DNA from: Mesobacillus foraminis
GTDB lineage: Bacteria > Bacillota > Bacilli > Bacillales > Cytobacillaceae
NCBI RefSeq assembly: GCF_004340465.1
Contig: NZ_SLVV01000006.1
Location: 310,001 to 374,000 of the forward strand
DNA: 64,000 nt
Direction: 5' to 3'
Shown: piece by piece, positions 43,906-53,195 of the stretch
How positions within the stretch are numbered: position 1 is the first letter of the stretch
Layout of the letters: each line of letters begins with the position of its first letter
Position numbers and translations under genes: made by a program
Notes under the pieces: generated by a model
Database searches by the model: none
What the model was told of the DNA's origin: nothing
What the model saw: the letters and a program-made list of their open reading frames with translations, nothing else

Positions 43906-45069
43906 ATGAATCAAAATCTGACAGATGCAGACCAAAATCTTGGTCAGTCTATGGGGTCTCAAAAAGTGGTCATGGAGAAAAGAGACCAGGTGGAGGACAA
44001 ATCATTCAGCAAGATATCCTTAAAAAAACTGGATCAGCAGGTGATAGTCATTACAGGTGCGTCAAGCGGGATTGGCCTGGCGACAGCCAGGATGGCGGCT
44101 TCGAAGGGCGCGAAAGTAGTAGCGGCGGCTCGAAATGAAGAAGCACTCAGCCAATTGGTCGATGAACTGAGAGGACAGGGCTGCCAGGCGGTTATGGTTG
44201 TGGCAGATGTTAGTAAACAAAAAGACATAGAGAAGATTGCGGACACGGCAAAGCTGGAATTCGGCGGATTTGATACTTGGGTCAATAATGCCGGGGTCTC
44301 GATCTTTGGCAAAGCAACGGATGTAAAAATGGAAGATATGAGGCAAATGTTTGAAACGAACTTCTGGAGTGTTGTATGTGCTTCCAAACTGGCCGTGAAT
44401 CATTATAAAAAAAGAGGAGTACCCGGTGCCATTATTAATGTTGGAAGTTTTTATGGAGACAGAGGGGCAGTGGTCCAATCGACCTATGCTGCCGCGAAAT
44501 TCGCTCTGCATGGCTGGACAGAAAGCTTGAGGATGGAACTGGAAAAGGAAAAAGCGCCTGTCTCCGTCACACTGATTCACCCGGGTCGAATCGATACTCC
44601 ATATAATGAGCATGCCATGAGCTATATGGAGAAGCAGCCGGCGCATATCGGCATGATGTATGCACCGGAAGCGGTGGCTGAAGCCATTCTTTATTGTGCT
44701 GCCCACCCAAAAAGGGATATGTATGTAGGATCCCAGGCCAAAATGATGGCGGTTCTGGGAAGGCTCGCGCCGCGTCTAATGGACAAATATATGGAATTGA
44801 CGCTGTTCCGCACCCAGCATGATGACAGGCCGTCGAACCCTCGGGAAGAAAGTGCCTTGTATCAGCCTGGCTATGGAATGCATGAAAGAGGGACTAATAA
44901 AGGGTGGGTCCGAACTAATAGCTGGTACGTGAAGGCAACAAAACGTCCGATCCTGACGGCGGCCGCGCTGGCAGGGATTGGCGCAGCCGTTTGGAATGCA
45001 ACTAAACGAAAAGCTTCCAATAAAATAGTAACCCGTGGGGCAGAGAGGGAACCGCGGATGGATTTTTAG
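43906..45069 (+). CDS. General-stress-type SDR-family oxidoreductase with N- and C-terminal extensions
   Basis: 387 residues; AAGGAGGG site. A polar N-terminal extension of about 43 residues precedes the SDR core with TGASSGIGLATA, NNAG and the catalytic YAAAK. The C-terminal part (about 290-387) is extra: it contains RLAPRLMDKYMELTLFRTQ, a helix LTAAALAGIGAAVWNATKR that may be membrane-associated, and a basic tail. A sigma-B-type promoter upstream suggests induction by stress, like several SDRs of B. subtilis. Substrate unknown. Confidence 0.88.
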   Translation: MNQNLTDADQNLGQSMGSQKVVMEKRDQVEDKSFSKISLKKLDQQVIVITGASSGIGLATARMAASKGAKVVAAARNEEALSQLVDELRGQGCQAVMVVADVSKQKDIEKIADTAKLEFGGFDTWVNNAGVSIFGKATDVKMEDMRQMFETNFWSVVCASKLAVNHYKKRGVPGAIINVGSFYGDRGAVVQSTYAAAKFALHGWTESLRMELEKEKAPVSVTLIHPGRIDTPYNEHAMSYMEKQPAHIGMMYAPEAVAEAILYCAAHPKRDMYVGSQAKMMAVLGRLAPRLMDKYMELTLFRTQHDDRPSNPREESALYQPGYGMHERGTNKGWVRTNSWYVKATKRPILTAAALAGIGAAVWNATKRKASNKIVTRGAEREPRMDF

Positions 45070-45179
45070 TTTTGGTCCTGTACCGAAATGTTCATAACCT
45101 CTGAAGGCTTTTTAACCGCATTGGTAAATTTCTTTCTGTCGGTTTGCGGGCTATAATGATGACTAATCTTTATATTTAA

Positions 45180-45225
45180 AATAAACGTCTGCCGCAGTGT
45201 TGTAAGGTGGCAGACGTTTATTTTT
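45180..45225 (+). terminator. Terminator downstream of the stress SDR
   Basis: aataaacgtctgcc pairs perfectly with ggcagacgtttatt over 14 bp, followed by T. Confidence 0.88.
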
Positions 45226-45337
45226 GCCCAGGGCCTGAAGGCAGGGGAAAAATTATAATTGAAAGATTAAATAGTGAAGTTTTAGGCTTAATTTAACAAT
45301 CAAAACATGTTGTTTAACAATGAACACAGAAAAGAAG

Positions 45338-45359
45338 AAGGAGTGGGGATACACTCCTT
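45338..45359 (-). terminator. Probable terminator of the MocR-type gene
   Basis: aaggagtg pairs with cactcctt; the minus strand continues cttcttctttt. The stretch 45070-45462 holds nothing else but these two terminators. Confidence 0.5.
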
Positions 45360-45462
45360 TTATCACGACATATTTAGTTTTTTAAACACAATATTTTTCC
45401 GATTCCCCCAGTAAAAAACTATTTAGATTTAGATACATTGATACAAAGATGGCTAATTGACT

Positions 45463-46836
45463 TTAATGATAGGATTTAAACGAGAATCGATTGTATTCCT
45501 TTTTTTCACACATATCGATTATATAAGTTGCTAATTGTTGAATACCGAGATTTATCTTATCTTCATTTACTTGTGAAATGCTTAGTCGAATTGCTTTCTG
45601 TTTTTTTTCAGCTAAGTACATTCTAGAAGCGTTGTCTATATAAATATGTTTTTCATGCAGTAGGTAAATCAATTTATTGACATCTATATCTGAAGGCAAA
45701 AAGATGGTCAGATAAAAACCACTTTTTGGCTTTGTAAATTGTATATAGTTCGGCAAATACAATGAACAGGCTTCTAATAATGTTTTCATTTTTTTTATGT
45801 ACAATTTTTTTACGCTTTCTAAATGATATTGAAACATACCATTTTTCAAATAGATTTCCAATGCTCCTTGTGAAAGTGGTGATGAAGTGAAATCAGTGCT
45901 AAATTTATACTTTACGAAGGTGGGAATCATTTTTTCAGGGAGTACAACAGTAGCAATACGCAGCCCTGGCAAAAATACTTTCGAAAAACTTTTTACATAA
46001 ATGACTCTTCCGTTAGGTTCATACGCAAACAATGGGTCTGCTTTTAAATCCGTATCTAACTCTGCTAAGAAATCATCCTCTACAATGTATACATCGTATT
46101 TTTCTGCAAGAGCAACGATTTTTTTCTTTTCTTCATTTGTATAATGATGCCCAAGTGGATTATGGCATCTTGGAATGATGTAAAAGAATTTTATATCATT
46201 GGTTCGAAATAAGTTTTCAAGCCTTTCAAAATCAATACCCTCCATTGTTAATTCAATTCCTAATGTTGTAATCTGATTTAACTGTAAGGTATCGATCATA
46301 CCAAAGTATGTAGGTTGCTCAACTAATACATTCTTTTTCCGATTTGGAAACGGCAGGATGGATAGAATGTGAAGCGCTTGTTGTGCGCCGGAAGTAATAA
46401 CAAGTCGTTCAGGTTTCGTGAATACTTGTAAACTTTGTAAATACTTCGCAAGCTCCTTTCGTAAAGAAAAAAGTCCCTGTTGCTCACTATAAGTAAATAA
46501 TTGTTCTTTATAATGGTCAATCGCCTGGTTTATACAATGCTGAAAGTCCTCATAAGGCATGATACGTTTATCCGGACCAGCAGATAAAAAATCAATATGA
46601 TTTTCAAGTGGACTAGGTGTTTGGTAATAATCAACAACGTAATAGCCACTTTTGGGTTTGGCATAGACTATATGTTGTTGTTCCAATTCAAGTAATGCCT
46701 TTACAACCGTATTTTTACTACATTGAAACTGTTCAGCGAGCAGCCGAATAGAAGGTAATTTATCACCTGTTTTTAACTGCTCATCCTCTATTTGCTGTTT
46801 CACCCATTCCAAAATACCTTTATATTTTGTTGTCAT
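45463..46836 (-). CDS. MocR/PdxR-like GntR regulator with aminotransferase domain
   Basis: ATG 46836 follows AAGGAGA; 457 residues. An N-terminal GntR winged HTH (about 1-75, KLPSIRLLAEQFQCSKNTVV) is linked to a fold-type I aminotransferase domain; YVKSFSKVFLPGLRIATV contains the expected PLP lysine and IPRCHNPLGH is the aromatic/Asn-Pro loop. Such proteins sense PLP or an amine and control neighbouring genes. The divergent EamA transporter gene 134 bp away is the likely target. This pair is visibly more AT-rich than its neighbours. Confidence 0.9.
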   Translation of the reverse strand: MTTKYKGILEWVKQQIEDEQLKTGDKLPSIRLLAEQFQCSKNTVVKALLELEQQHIVYAKPKSGYYVVDYYQTPSPLENHIDFLSAGPDKRIMPYEDFQHCINQAIDHYKEQLFTYSEQQGLFSLRKELAKYLQSLQVFTKPERLVITSGAQQALHILSILPFPNRKKNVLVEQPTYFGMIDTLQLNQITTLGIELTMEGIDFERLENLFRTNDIKFFYIIPRCHNPLGHHYTNEEKKKIVALAEKYDVYIVEDDFLAELDTDLKADPLFAYEPNGRVIYVKSFSKVFLPGLRIATVVLPEKMIPTFVKYKFSTDFTSSPLSQGALEIYLKNGMFQYHLESVKKLYIKKMKTLLEACSLYLPNYIQFTKPKSGFYLTIFLPSDIDVNKLIYLLHEKHIYIDNASRMYLAEKKQKAIRLSISQVNEDKINLGIQQLATYIIDMCEKKEYNRFSFKSYH

Positions 46837-46970
46837 ATAGATTCTCCTTAGCGTCTGTACCATGACAGATGTGGAATATTATTGTATTAAAAAGAGTTGA
46901 TATCAAATAAAATCATGTTTAACTAGTTAATTCTTTTTAATATTTGTATGTTTGTGAAGGGGGATTTTGA

Positions 46971-47843
46971 ATGGAAAACAATATAAAAAGAGGAATGCTT
47001 TTCGGCTTTATTGGCATAGTTTGTTTTAGTCTTACATTACCAGCTACAAGTATTGCTGTCCCTTATTTCGGTGAAACAATTGTCGGGTTAGGTAGGACAG
47101 TTATTGCAGCAATAATCGTTAGTATCATTTTTATCAGTAAAAAAGAATTATTACCTAATAAAAAACAATTGAAAAGCTTAGGTATTGTTGCCGCCGGTGC
47201 TGTATTTGCCTTTCCGTTATTAACAACATTTGCAATGAAATCACTGCCTGTATCACATGGAGCAATTGAACTGGCTTTACTGCCACTCGCGACAGCTGGT
47301 TTTGCTATGTGGCGTGGAGACGAGCGACCCTCTAAGCGCTATTGGATTGCGAGTATTATTGGTTCGGTCGCAGTGCTTCTTTATGCCGTGTTTTTAGGTT
47401 TAGGTCAATTACAAAATGGAGATGTTGCACTAATAGCAGCTGTCTTAACGCTTGGATTAAGTTATGCAGAAGGTGGAAAACTATCAAAAGAGCTTGGTAG
47501 TTGGCAAGTGATCGCTTGGGCTATATTAATTGGAGCCCCGTTTTTTATTGTTCCTGTTGGCTTAAGCATATCAGTTGATATGTTAAAAGCGCCAGTCGAA
47601 GCTTGGATCAGTTTGCTCTATTTAGCTGTTGTAAGCCAATTTTTAGCATATGTCGCTTGGTACGGTGGGATGTCTTTGGGAGGGATTGCAAGAGTTGGAC
47701 AGATACAATATTTACAGCCCTTTTTAATGATTGGATTTTCTGTATTGTTCTTAGGAGAATCGATTACATGGCTTACGATTGTTTTAGCGATTGTCGTTGT
47801 GATATGCGTAATAATTGGAAAAAATGCACCTGTTGTACGATAA
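46971..47843 (+). CDS. EamA/DMT-family transporter
   Basis: 290 residues with about ten membrane segments in two EamA halves; starts GMLFGFIGIVCFSLTLPATS and contains the internal SLPVSHGAIELALLPL region. GAAGGGGG precedes the ATG. DMT proteins export amino acids or metabolites, and divergent MocR-EamA pairs are a recurrent arrangement, so the cargo may be an amine or amino acid sensed by the regulator. Confidence 0.9.
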   Translation: MENNIKRGMLFGFIGIVCFSLTLPATSIAVPYFGETIVGLGRTVIAAIIVSIIFISKKELLPNKKQLKSLGIVAAGAVFAFPLLTTFAMKSLPVSHGAIELALLPLATAGFAMWRGDERPSKRYWIASIIGSVAVLLYAVFLGLGQLQNGDVALIAAVLTLGLSYAEGGKLSKELGSWQVIAWAILIGAPFFIVPVGLSISVDMLKAPVEAWISLLYLAVVSQFLAYVAWYGGMSLGGIARVGQIQYLQPFLMIGFSVLFLGESITWLTIVLAIVVVICVIIGKNAPVVR

Positions 47844-47914
47844 AAAGTTAAGTAATAATAAAGTTTTGACCAATAGGGAAAATGCAGGAATAAAAAGGGG
47901 GAAAGCAGAAAAAG

Positions 47915-47953
47915 AACAGGTGGATCAACAACATCGTTGATACACCTGTTTTA
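47915..47953 (+). terminator. Terminator of the EamA transporter gene
   Basis: aacaggtggatcaac pairs with gttgatacacctgtt at 14 of 15 positions, then TTTTA. The long stem may work in both directions. Confidence 0.8.
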
Positions 47954-48087
47954 TGTGCTGTTTAACAATATTCACTATGGTGTGGGAATGCTATTACATC
48001 ATTGAATAATATTGTTTCAGCATTATATATTAATCCTTGCTTTAATTGCTAAAACAAAAGAGGGGAGGATATGACCCTCGGGACCGT

Positions 48088-49548
48088 TTATTGGTCAGGG
48101 GAACTGGTCCAGACAGAAACGCTCCCGCCGTGAACAGGGAAAGTAGCAAATCCTTTTTCATCAATGACGATTTCTTCTTCCCTGGAGTTCGTCACGTCTT
48201 TCCAGACTTCCCCTGCCTTGGATTCCCCAACGTACATTCTTTTCTCGCCTTCGTCCCCATTCGAGATGACGACCGCACAGCCAGAGTTTTCAAGATCGTT
48301 ATCGCCAAGGCGGACCCAGCCGATAGTATTGGGATGATCGAAATAATCGATCTGTTCTCCGTAGGCCTTCTCATATCGGACAGAGAGCAGAATATCGAGA
48401 ATCTCTTTCTTGCCGTCTACAGGCACCGGGCCACCGATTCCAAAATAATCGCCGTAGAAGACGCATGGATTTCCTTCCTTCCTGAGTAAAATCAGGGCAT
48501 AGGCACTTGGTTTAAACCAGTCCTGAATCCAGGATTCTAGTGCTTCATGAGGCTGGGAATCATGATTATCCACAAAGGTTACCGCATGGTCGGGGTGGGA
48601 GTTGACGAGGGTACCCTCAAAAATATTGGTCAAATCAAAATCTCTGCCTTCATTGGAGGCCTGGTGCAGCCTATAATGCAATGGGACATCAAATAAATCG
48701 ATATTATAGTTGACATGATCGAGGTAAATCTGGTTCGGAATGAGTTCGTGCTTCCAGAATTCACCGACAAAATAAAAATCGTCTCCCCGGTGTTTCAGCA
48801 TCTCTTCAACAAATTCAGAGATGAAATGGTGATTAATATGCTTGATGGCGTCCAGGCGGTACCCGTCGCAATTGAGGGTATCGGCAAGCCATTTTCCCCA
48901 TGAGATCATTTCCTTTTTGACATCGGGATGGTCATAATCAATATTGGCGAACATCAGGTAGTCATAATTGCCAAATTCCTCGTCCACGTGGTCATTCCAG
49001 TCCTTGTGGTCTCCCAGAATCTTGAAAACTCCGAAATTTCCTGTCTTTTCATCATAATCGGTTCCGTTAAAATGTTTGAAGTTCCATTGGAAGGAGGAGT
49101 ATTTACCTTTCCTCCCCGGGAAGGTAAAACTTGTCCAGCCTTCGATATCAAAAGGTTCAGAGATTTCCTCTGTCCGGTTTTCCTGATCCACTTCAATGAC
49201 CTTGAAGACTTCTGTTTTATCGGCACCTGCTTTATGGTTCATCACCACATCTATATAGACTTTGATTCCGACATTGTGACAGGCAGAAATCGCTTCTTCA
49301 AGCTCCTGTCTTGTCCCGTACTTTGTTCGGACCGTATCCTTTTGCTTAAATTCACCTAAATCATATAAATCATAGGGTGCATAGCCAGTATCTTCGGCGG
49401 TGATTGCTTTTGTCACAGGCGGAATCCATACAGAAGTAATCCCTTTTTCCCTGAGCTCCGGTGCTTTTTCCTTTAGGCGACTCCAATGCGAGCCATCCGG
49501 CTCCAAATGCCACTCGAAAAATTGCATGATCGTGTTGTTTCTTTCCAT
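48088..49548 (-). CDS. Cytoplasmic alpha-amylase (GH13)
   Basis: 486 residues with no signal peptide. The GH13 regions are complete: DVVMNHKAG, GYRLDAIKHI with nucleophile D233, FYFVGEFW with acid/base E263, and FVDNHD with D330. This is the liquefying-amylase-like (AmyS-type, GH13 subfamily 5) sequence; members without signal act on internal or imported maltodextrins. It is a single gene, with no other maltodextrin genes in the window. Confidence 0.93.
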   Translation of the reverse strand: MERNNTIMQFFEWHLEPDGSHWSRLKEKAPELREKGITSVWIPPVTKAITAEDTGYAPYDLYDLGEFKQKDTVRTKYGTRQELEEAISACHNVGIKVYIDVVMNHKAGADKTEVFKVIEVDQENRTEEISEPFDIEGWTSFTFPGRKGKYSSFQWNFKHFNGTDYDEKTGNFGVFKILGDHKDWNDHVDEEFGNYDYLMFANIDYDHPDVKKEMISWGKWLADTLNCDGYRLDAIKHINHHFISEFVEEMLKHRGDDFYFVGEFWKHELIPNQIYLDHVNYNIDLFDVPLHYRLHQASNEGRDFDLTNIFEGTLVNSHPDHAVTFVDNHDSQPHEALESWIQDWFKPSAYALILLRKEGNPCVFYGDYFGIGGPVPVDGKKEILDILLSVRYEKAYGEQIDYFDHPNTIGWVRLGDNDLENSGCAVVISNGDEGEKRMYVGESKAGEVWKDVTNSREEEIVIDEKGFATFPVHGGSVSVWTSSPDQ

Positions 49549-50081
49549 GTCCTTGTCTCCCTACGTCAGCCAAATTTATTCAATGAATCGAATATAGGTT
49601 TACTTACCCAGTTATTGACCGAAACAATCAAGAAAGTAGAAATTTTCCATCGATAGGGGAAATCAAAGCTTTTATATTGACAAAGGAGGACTTACACGCT
49701 GGACTCCGTAAGAATTGGAACGAAGATAATGTGCGAAGGGGCATTCAGAAGGACATGGGGGACCGTGCATGAGGTCAAACTTTCCTTAAACCTACCTGTA
49801 CTTGCATTCTGCTTTTATCAGTCCTGCATAATTGAGGGAAACTATCACCGCCACTTGAAACATTTTGCCACATGTCCCTTAAGGTTATAGTATCAATAAG
49901 CTAACATGGAAATAACCTTAAGCTTTATCCCTGGAAGGTTTTGGCTGTTTTAAAAAGGAGAGTGCACGGCACAGACATACACCAAACACCTTCTTTTACA
50001 GTATAAATAAATAGACATTTAGCGGAGGTCAATATCGCTTGTTATCTGTCCTTTCATAACCCCTTATAAGGAGGAAATGAT
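49549..50081. other. Gene-free spacer with a perfect inverted repeat
   Basis: About 530 bp. The only structure seen is the inverted repeat at 49878-49922 listed separately. AAAGGAGG near 49684 has no start codon behind it. Confidence 0.45.
49878..49922. repeat. 11-bp perfect inverted repeat with 23-bp centre
   Basis: cttaaggttat at 49878-49888 is repeated inverted as ataaccttaag at 49912-49922. The distance between arm centres is about three helical turns. No T run follows, so a protein-binding site is more likely than a terminator. Confidence 0.55.
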
Positions 50082-50285
50082 TTGAAAAAAGAATACTTAG
50101 TAGCAGATGAATTGCAGTGCATGTTTTTAGAAGGCAGTTTGCCTGGAATTAAAGAAGAAATCGTCAATCTCGTTTCAAAACAACTGCGAACAGGGGATAT
50201 TACAATTGCGGAATTAATAGAGGATTATCCTCTTTTTAAAGACAAAGTCATTCAGGCTATGGAACGAATCCCTATTTCAAATTAA
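50082..50285 (+). CDS. Small hypothetical protein, TTG start
   Basis: 67 residues, starting at TTG eight bases after AAGGAGG; the intervening ATG would stop after two codons. The sequence KKEYLVADELQCMFLEGSLP ... GDITIAELIEDYPLFKDKVI is compact and mostly helical with acidic patches, without membrane segments. Family not recognised. No neighbour in the same direction suggests a role. Confidence 0.65.
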   Translation: MKKEYLVADELQCMFLEGSLPGIKEEIVNLVSKQLRTGDITIAELIEDYPLFKDKVIQAMERIPISN

Positions 50286-50917
50286 AAGCAGCGGTAATGA
50301 AAGTGGAAATTAGATTCGACTGGTTCACATATTCACGATTTATAATAAGGAGTAGCCTGTTCCCAGGATGAACATATAAGATGAGCACAAGGTACACAGC
50401 GGATCAGCTGATAAGCTGGTCTCTTTGTTGTTGCTGTCACTAGCTGGACACAGGTTTTTCAATAAAAGAGAAGAATCGTTGCATAAACAAAATTAATCAA
50501 TGTATAAACGTCAAGAATACATGCATAAATCTTAAAAATCGATGTATAAGTGGTAAAAGCAGACCGCTAATGACTCGCATCCCTTCAGGATTCCTGCATT
50601 TTTACCTGAATCTTGCAATTATGCATGATGATTAAACGAATTTTAACCAGATTACAGCGGAATCGGTTAAAAAGGATCAGTTTTATCGTAAAATATGCAC
50701 CAGCCTAGGCAGCGAATTGTAAAACACTTCCAATTGGATTCTTTTTAAAGTTGAATCTTTGTTTTTTTTCAAAAAATGTATATCATAAAAATGGATCATT
50801 ATTGAAAAATGGAAAGAACACTTGTCTTTTAAATAAAAATCTTATAGAAAAACGGGCACATTTATATAGGCTTTAGTTACATAGTGCTATTGCTTACAAA
50901 AAAAGAATAGGAAAGAG
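50286..50917. other. Gene-free spacer with short tandem repeats
   Basis: About 630 bp. It contains a hairpin near 50402-50421 (gatcagct against agctggtc, tetraloop gata) that might end the small upstream gene, and the 21-bp repeat listed separately. No gene seen. Confidence 0.45.
50470..50552. repeat. 21-bp tandem repeat, four copies
   Basis: tgcataa or tgtataa begins at 50480, 50501, 50522 and 50543, exact 21-bp steps, with aat/atc-rich sequence between. The period equals two helical turns. Confidence 0.75.
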
Positions 50918-51373
50918 TTGATTGATCTGAACACAAAAATCACCACAAAATTTAAAATCCATAAGCCAGTTCATGAGGTGTTTGAAGCAATTGTAGATCC
51001 GGAAAAGATCGGTAATTTTTGGTTTTCGTCCAGTTCCGAGAGATGGGAACAAGGAAAGGCCATTACATTGAGATATAAGGAATACGAAGCCGAAGGAGTT
51101 ATTCAGGTCTCGGAAGTTGTAGAAAATAAGAAAATCGTGTTTTCCTGGGGTTCAGAAAATGATGAGGAAACCGTTGTTTCCATATCACTAAAAGAGTCGG
51201 AAAATCATACGTATACCATCATTGAAATCAATGAATCCGGTTTTAGAGAAGATGATCCAGATGTCGTCACCAAAATGCTGGGGCAAAAAGAAGGCTGGGT
51301 ATTTATGTTATCTTGTTTAAAGGCGTATTTGGAAAACGGAATTACTGACATGAGAGGTTCATTAATTCATTGA
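50918..51373 (+). CDS. SRPBCC/AHSA1-like (START-fold) protein
   Basis: 151 residues from a TTG that stands 5 nt after AGGA, a short but possible spacing. The fold is indicated by FKIHKPVHEVFEAIVDPEKI at the N-terminus, a central KKIVFSWGSENDEETVVSIS strand pair and the C-terminal helix QKEGWVFMLSCLKAYLENG. AHSA1-type proteins bind hydrophobic ligands or Hsp90-like clients; nothing more specific is visible. It precedes the yndGHJ-like genes but is separated from them by a terminator. Confidence 0.85.
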   Translation: MIDLNTKITTKFKIHKPVHEVFEAIVDPEKIGNFWFSSSSERWEQGKAITLRYKEYEAEGVIQVSEVVENKKIVFSWGSENDEETVVSISLKESENHTYTIIEINESGFREDDPDVVTKMLGQKEGWVFMLSCLKAYLENGITDMRGSLIH

Positions 51374-51421
51374 TTCTTTTAAAACAAATCTGCCTCCTCG
51401 AAGGCTAGCTAAATATCGCGC

Positions 51422-51453
51422 AAAAAGGATCTTCGATGGTGAAGATCCTTTTT
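51422..51453 (+). terminator. Terminator of the SRPBCC gene
   Basis: aaaaaggatcttc pairs with gaagatccttttt around a short loop. Confidence 0.88.
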
Positions 51454-51650
51454 ATATGCCAAAAACATCTGAAGAGAAGGAACATTGGTCATCCTCTCGT
51501 ACGGAGTCACCATTTTTCAGCTTGGACGGGGAGTGTTCTTCCATAGCAGGATGGCATGCCAACGACACTCATTAGTTTTTTTACAGCTTATTTAGATTCT
51601 AAAACACGATGATGAATACTTATGTTACTTTATTAATGGAGGTGAGTTTT

Positions 51651-52565
51651 ATGAAAAAGAAACCAATTTATGTAGAAATCCCCATTCGGGCAGATATAGA
51701 TGACGTTTGGCAGAAAACCCAAAAACCTGAGCTGCATGAACAATGGGATTTGCGTTTTTCCGCCATTACCTATCTGCCCAAAGCATCTGCTGAAGAACCA
51801 CAATCCTTTCTGTACGAAACGAAGGTGGCCCCAGGCATCAAAGTCGCCGGCTGGGGGAAAAGCATTGGCACCCATAACAAGAAGGATGGTTCAAAAACTT
51901 CTTCCCTTCACTTCGGCACCCAGCAAAGAATATCTCCTATCGCCGAGGGCAAAGGATACTGGCAATACATACCGGCCGCTAACGGAACGACTTTTCTGAC
52001 CCAATATGACTATAAAGTGCGCTTTGGTGTGATGGGATTGCTGCTGGATCAGATTTTTCGCCCCCTTATGGGCTGGGCAACGGCGCTCAGCTTTGATGTT
52101 CTGAAACGCTGGATTGAAAAGGGGGAATTGCCTCGCACGCAATATAATCGCCTGGTAATCAATGCAATGATTACGATGCTCTTTTTCTTTATTTGGCTAT
52201 ATCACGGCCTTGTGCCGAAGCTGATGACAAGGCAATCTGAAGAAGTGTCCATGCTGTCCAGTTTAGCCTTTATGGATAAGCCTGCCGCTGAACAGGGGGT
52301 TGTGCTAGTTGGGTTACTTGAAATTATATTTGCTGCAGTTTGGCTTCTTTATCGTGAAAAAAGACATTTGCTTGCTCTCCAGATGATTCTTTTTCCAATA
52401 GTAACGATGTGCGCTCTTATCGCTGATCCTTCGGTTTCATCCCATCCCTTTACCCCTGTTACCTTTAATGCAAGTCTTTGGGTGATATCTATTATTGGCT
52501 TTATACTGGCGAAGGACCTGCCAACGGCATCAAGCTGCAAGCGTAAGAGAACGGGGGAATCTTAG
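51651..52565 (+). CDS. yndG: YndG-like protein: SRPBCC-type N-terminus plus membrane helices
   Basis: ATG 51651 follows GGAGGTGAG and is preferred to the upstream ATG 51609; 304 residues. The first about 150 residues look like a START/SRPBCC domain (VEIPIRADIDDVWQKTQKPE, TFLTQYDYKVRFG). From about residue 175 there are four membrane segments resembling DoxX-like proteins. Its stop overlaps the next GTG start by one base. Gene order with a DUF4166 protein and a YndJ-like protein matches B. subtilis yndG-yndH-yndJ, whose function is unknown. Confidence 0.8.
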   Translation: MKKKPIYVEIPIRADIDDVWQKTQKPELHEQWDLRFSAITYLPKASAEEPQSFLYETKVAPGIKVAGWGKSIGTHNKKDGSKTSSLHFGTQQRISPIAEGKGYWQYIPAANGTTFLTQYDYKVRFGVMGLLLDQIFRPLMGWATALSFDVLKRWIEKGELPRTQYNRLVINAMITMLFFFIWLYHGLVPKLMTRQSEEVSMLSSLAFMDKPAAEQGVVLVGLLEIIFAAVWLLYREKRHLLALQMILFPIVTMCALIADPSVSSHPFTPVTFNASLWVISIIGFILAKDLPTASSCKRKRTGES

Positions 52566-53176
52566 TGTCAATTTATCGGGAACTTTTAGGTGAAGACTTT
52601 CAGAGGCTGCACCCTAAGCTTCAGCAGCGCTATACCTTTCCGGAAGGAAAACCCTTTTTGGGGTCAGGAACAATGACAAGGATTGAAAATGGTGGTTTCT
52701 GGCTGAAACCCTTTTTGGCATTCGCAACCCGTTGGAAGTTTCTTTTCCCCGAAGTAGGAGTGGATGTACCGTTTACGATTAAAAATACGAGCCGGATGCT
52801 TCCTAGCGGTGAAACAGAAATCTATTGGGAACGGACTTTTTATTTTAAAAGGAGAGCCCGGCATTTTAACGCGTTCATGACGATGGATGCAGAGCGGGGA
52901 GTCGTAAAGGACTATCTCGGAGAACCAAGCTTATTTTATTCTGATTTAAAATTTGAGGTGACTTCGGACGGGCGCATGCGTATCCGGTCTGGCTCCCAGC
53001 GGGTTATTATCGGGAAGTTTGAATCGACTGTTCCACGGTTGCTTGAAGGGGTTGTGACTGTGGAAGAAGGGTATGACGATACCCGGGAAGTCTATACAAT
53101 TCATGTGGATATACGAAACAGACTGGCAGGAAGGTTGATGTCTTATCAAGGAGAATTTACGGAGCAAACTCTTTAG
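52565..53176 (+). CDS. yndH: DUF4166 protein (YndH-like)
   Basis: 203 residues from a GTG that overlaps the yndG stop (TAGTG). LGEDFQRLHPKLQQRY at the N-terminus and WERTFYF in the middle are DUF4166 hallmarks. DUF4166 occurs alone or fused to saccharopine-dehydrogenase-like reductases. Soluble, no catalytic motif recognised. Co-translated with its neighbours. Confidence 0.85.
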   Translation: MSIYRELLGEDFQRLHPKLQQRYTFPEGKPFLGSGTMTRIENGGFWLKPFLAFATRWKFLFPEVGVDVPFTIKNTSRMLPSGETEIYWERTFYFKRRARHFNAFMTMDAERGVVKDYLGEPSLFYSDLKFEVTSDGRMRIRSGSQRVIIGKFESTVPRLLEGVVTVEEGYDDTREVYTIHVDIRNRLAGRLMSYQGEFTEQTL

Positions 53177-53195
53177 TCCTATCACATTCGCAGGT

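Noticed and set aside
53139-53195. Upstream extension of the YndJ-like gene to use the AAGGAG at 53148
   Set aside because: No ATG, GTG or TTG codon in frame is placed suitably after that site, so the TTG at 53196 was kept with an uncertain start.
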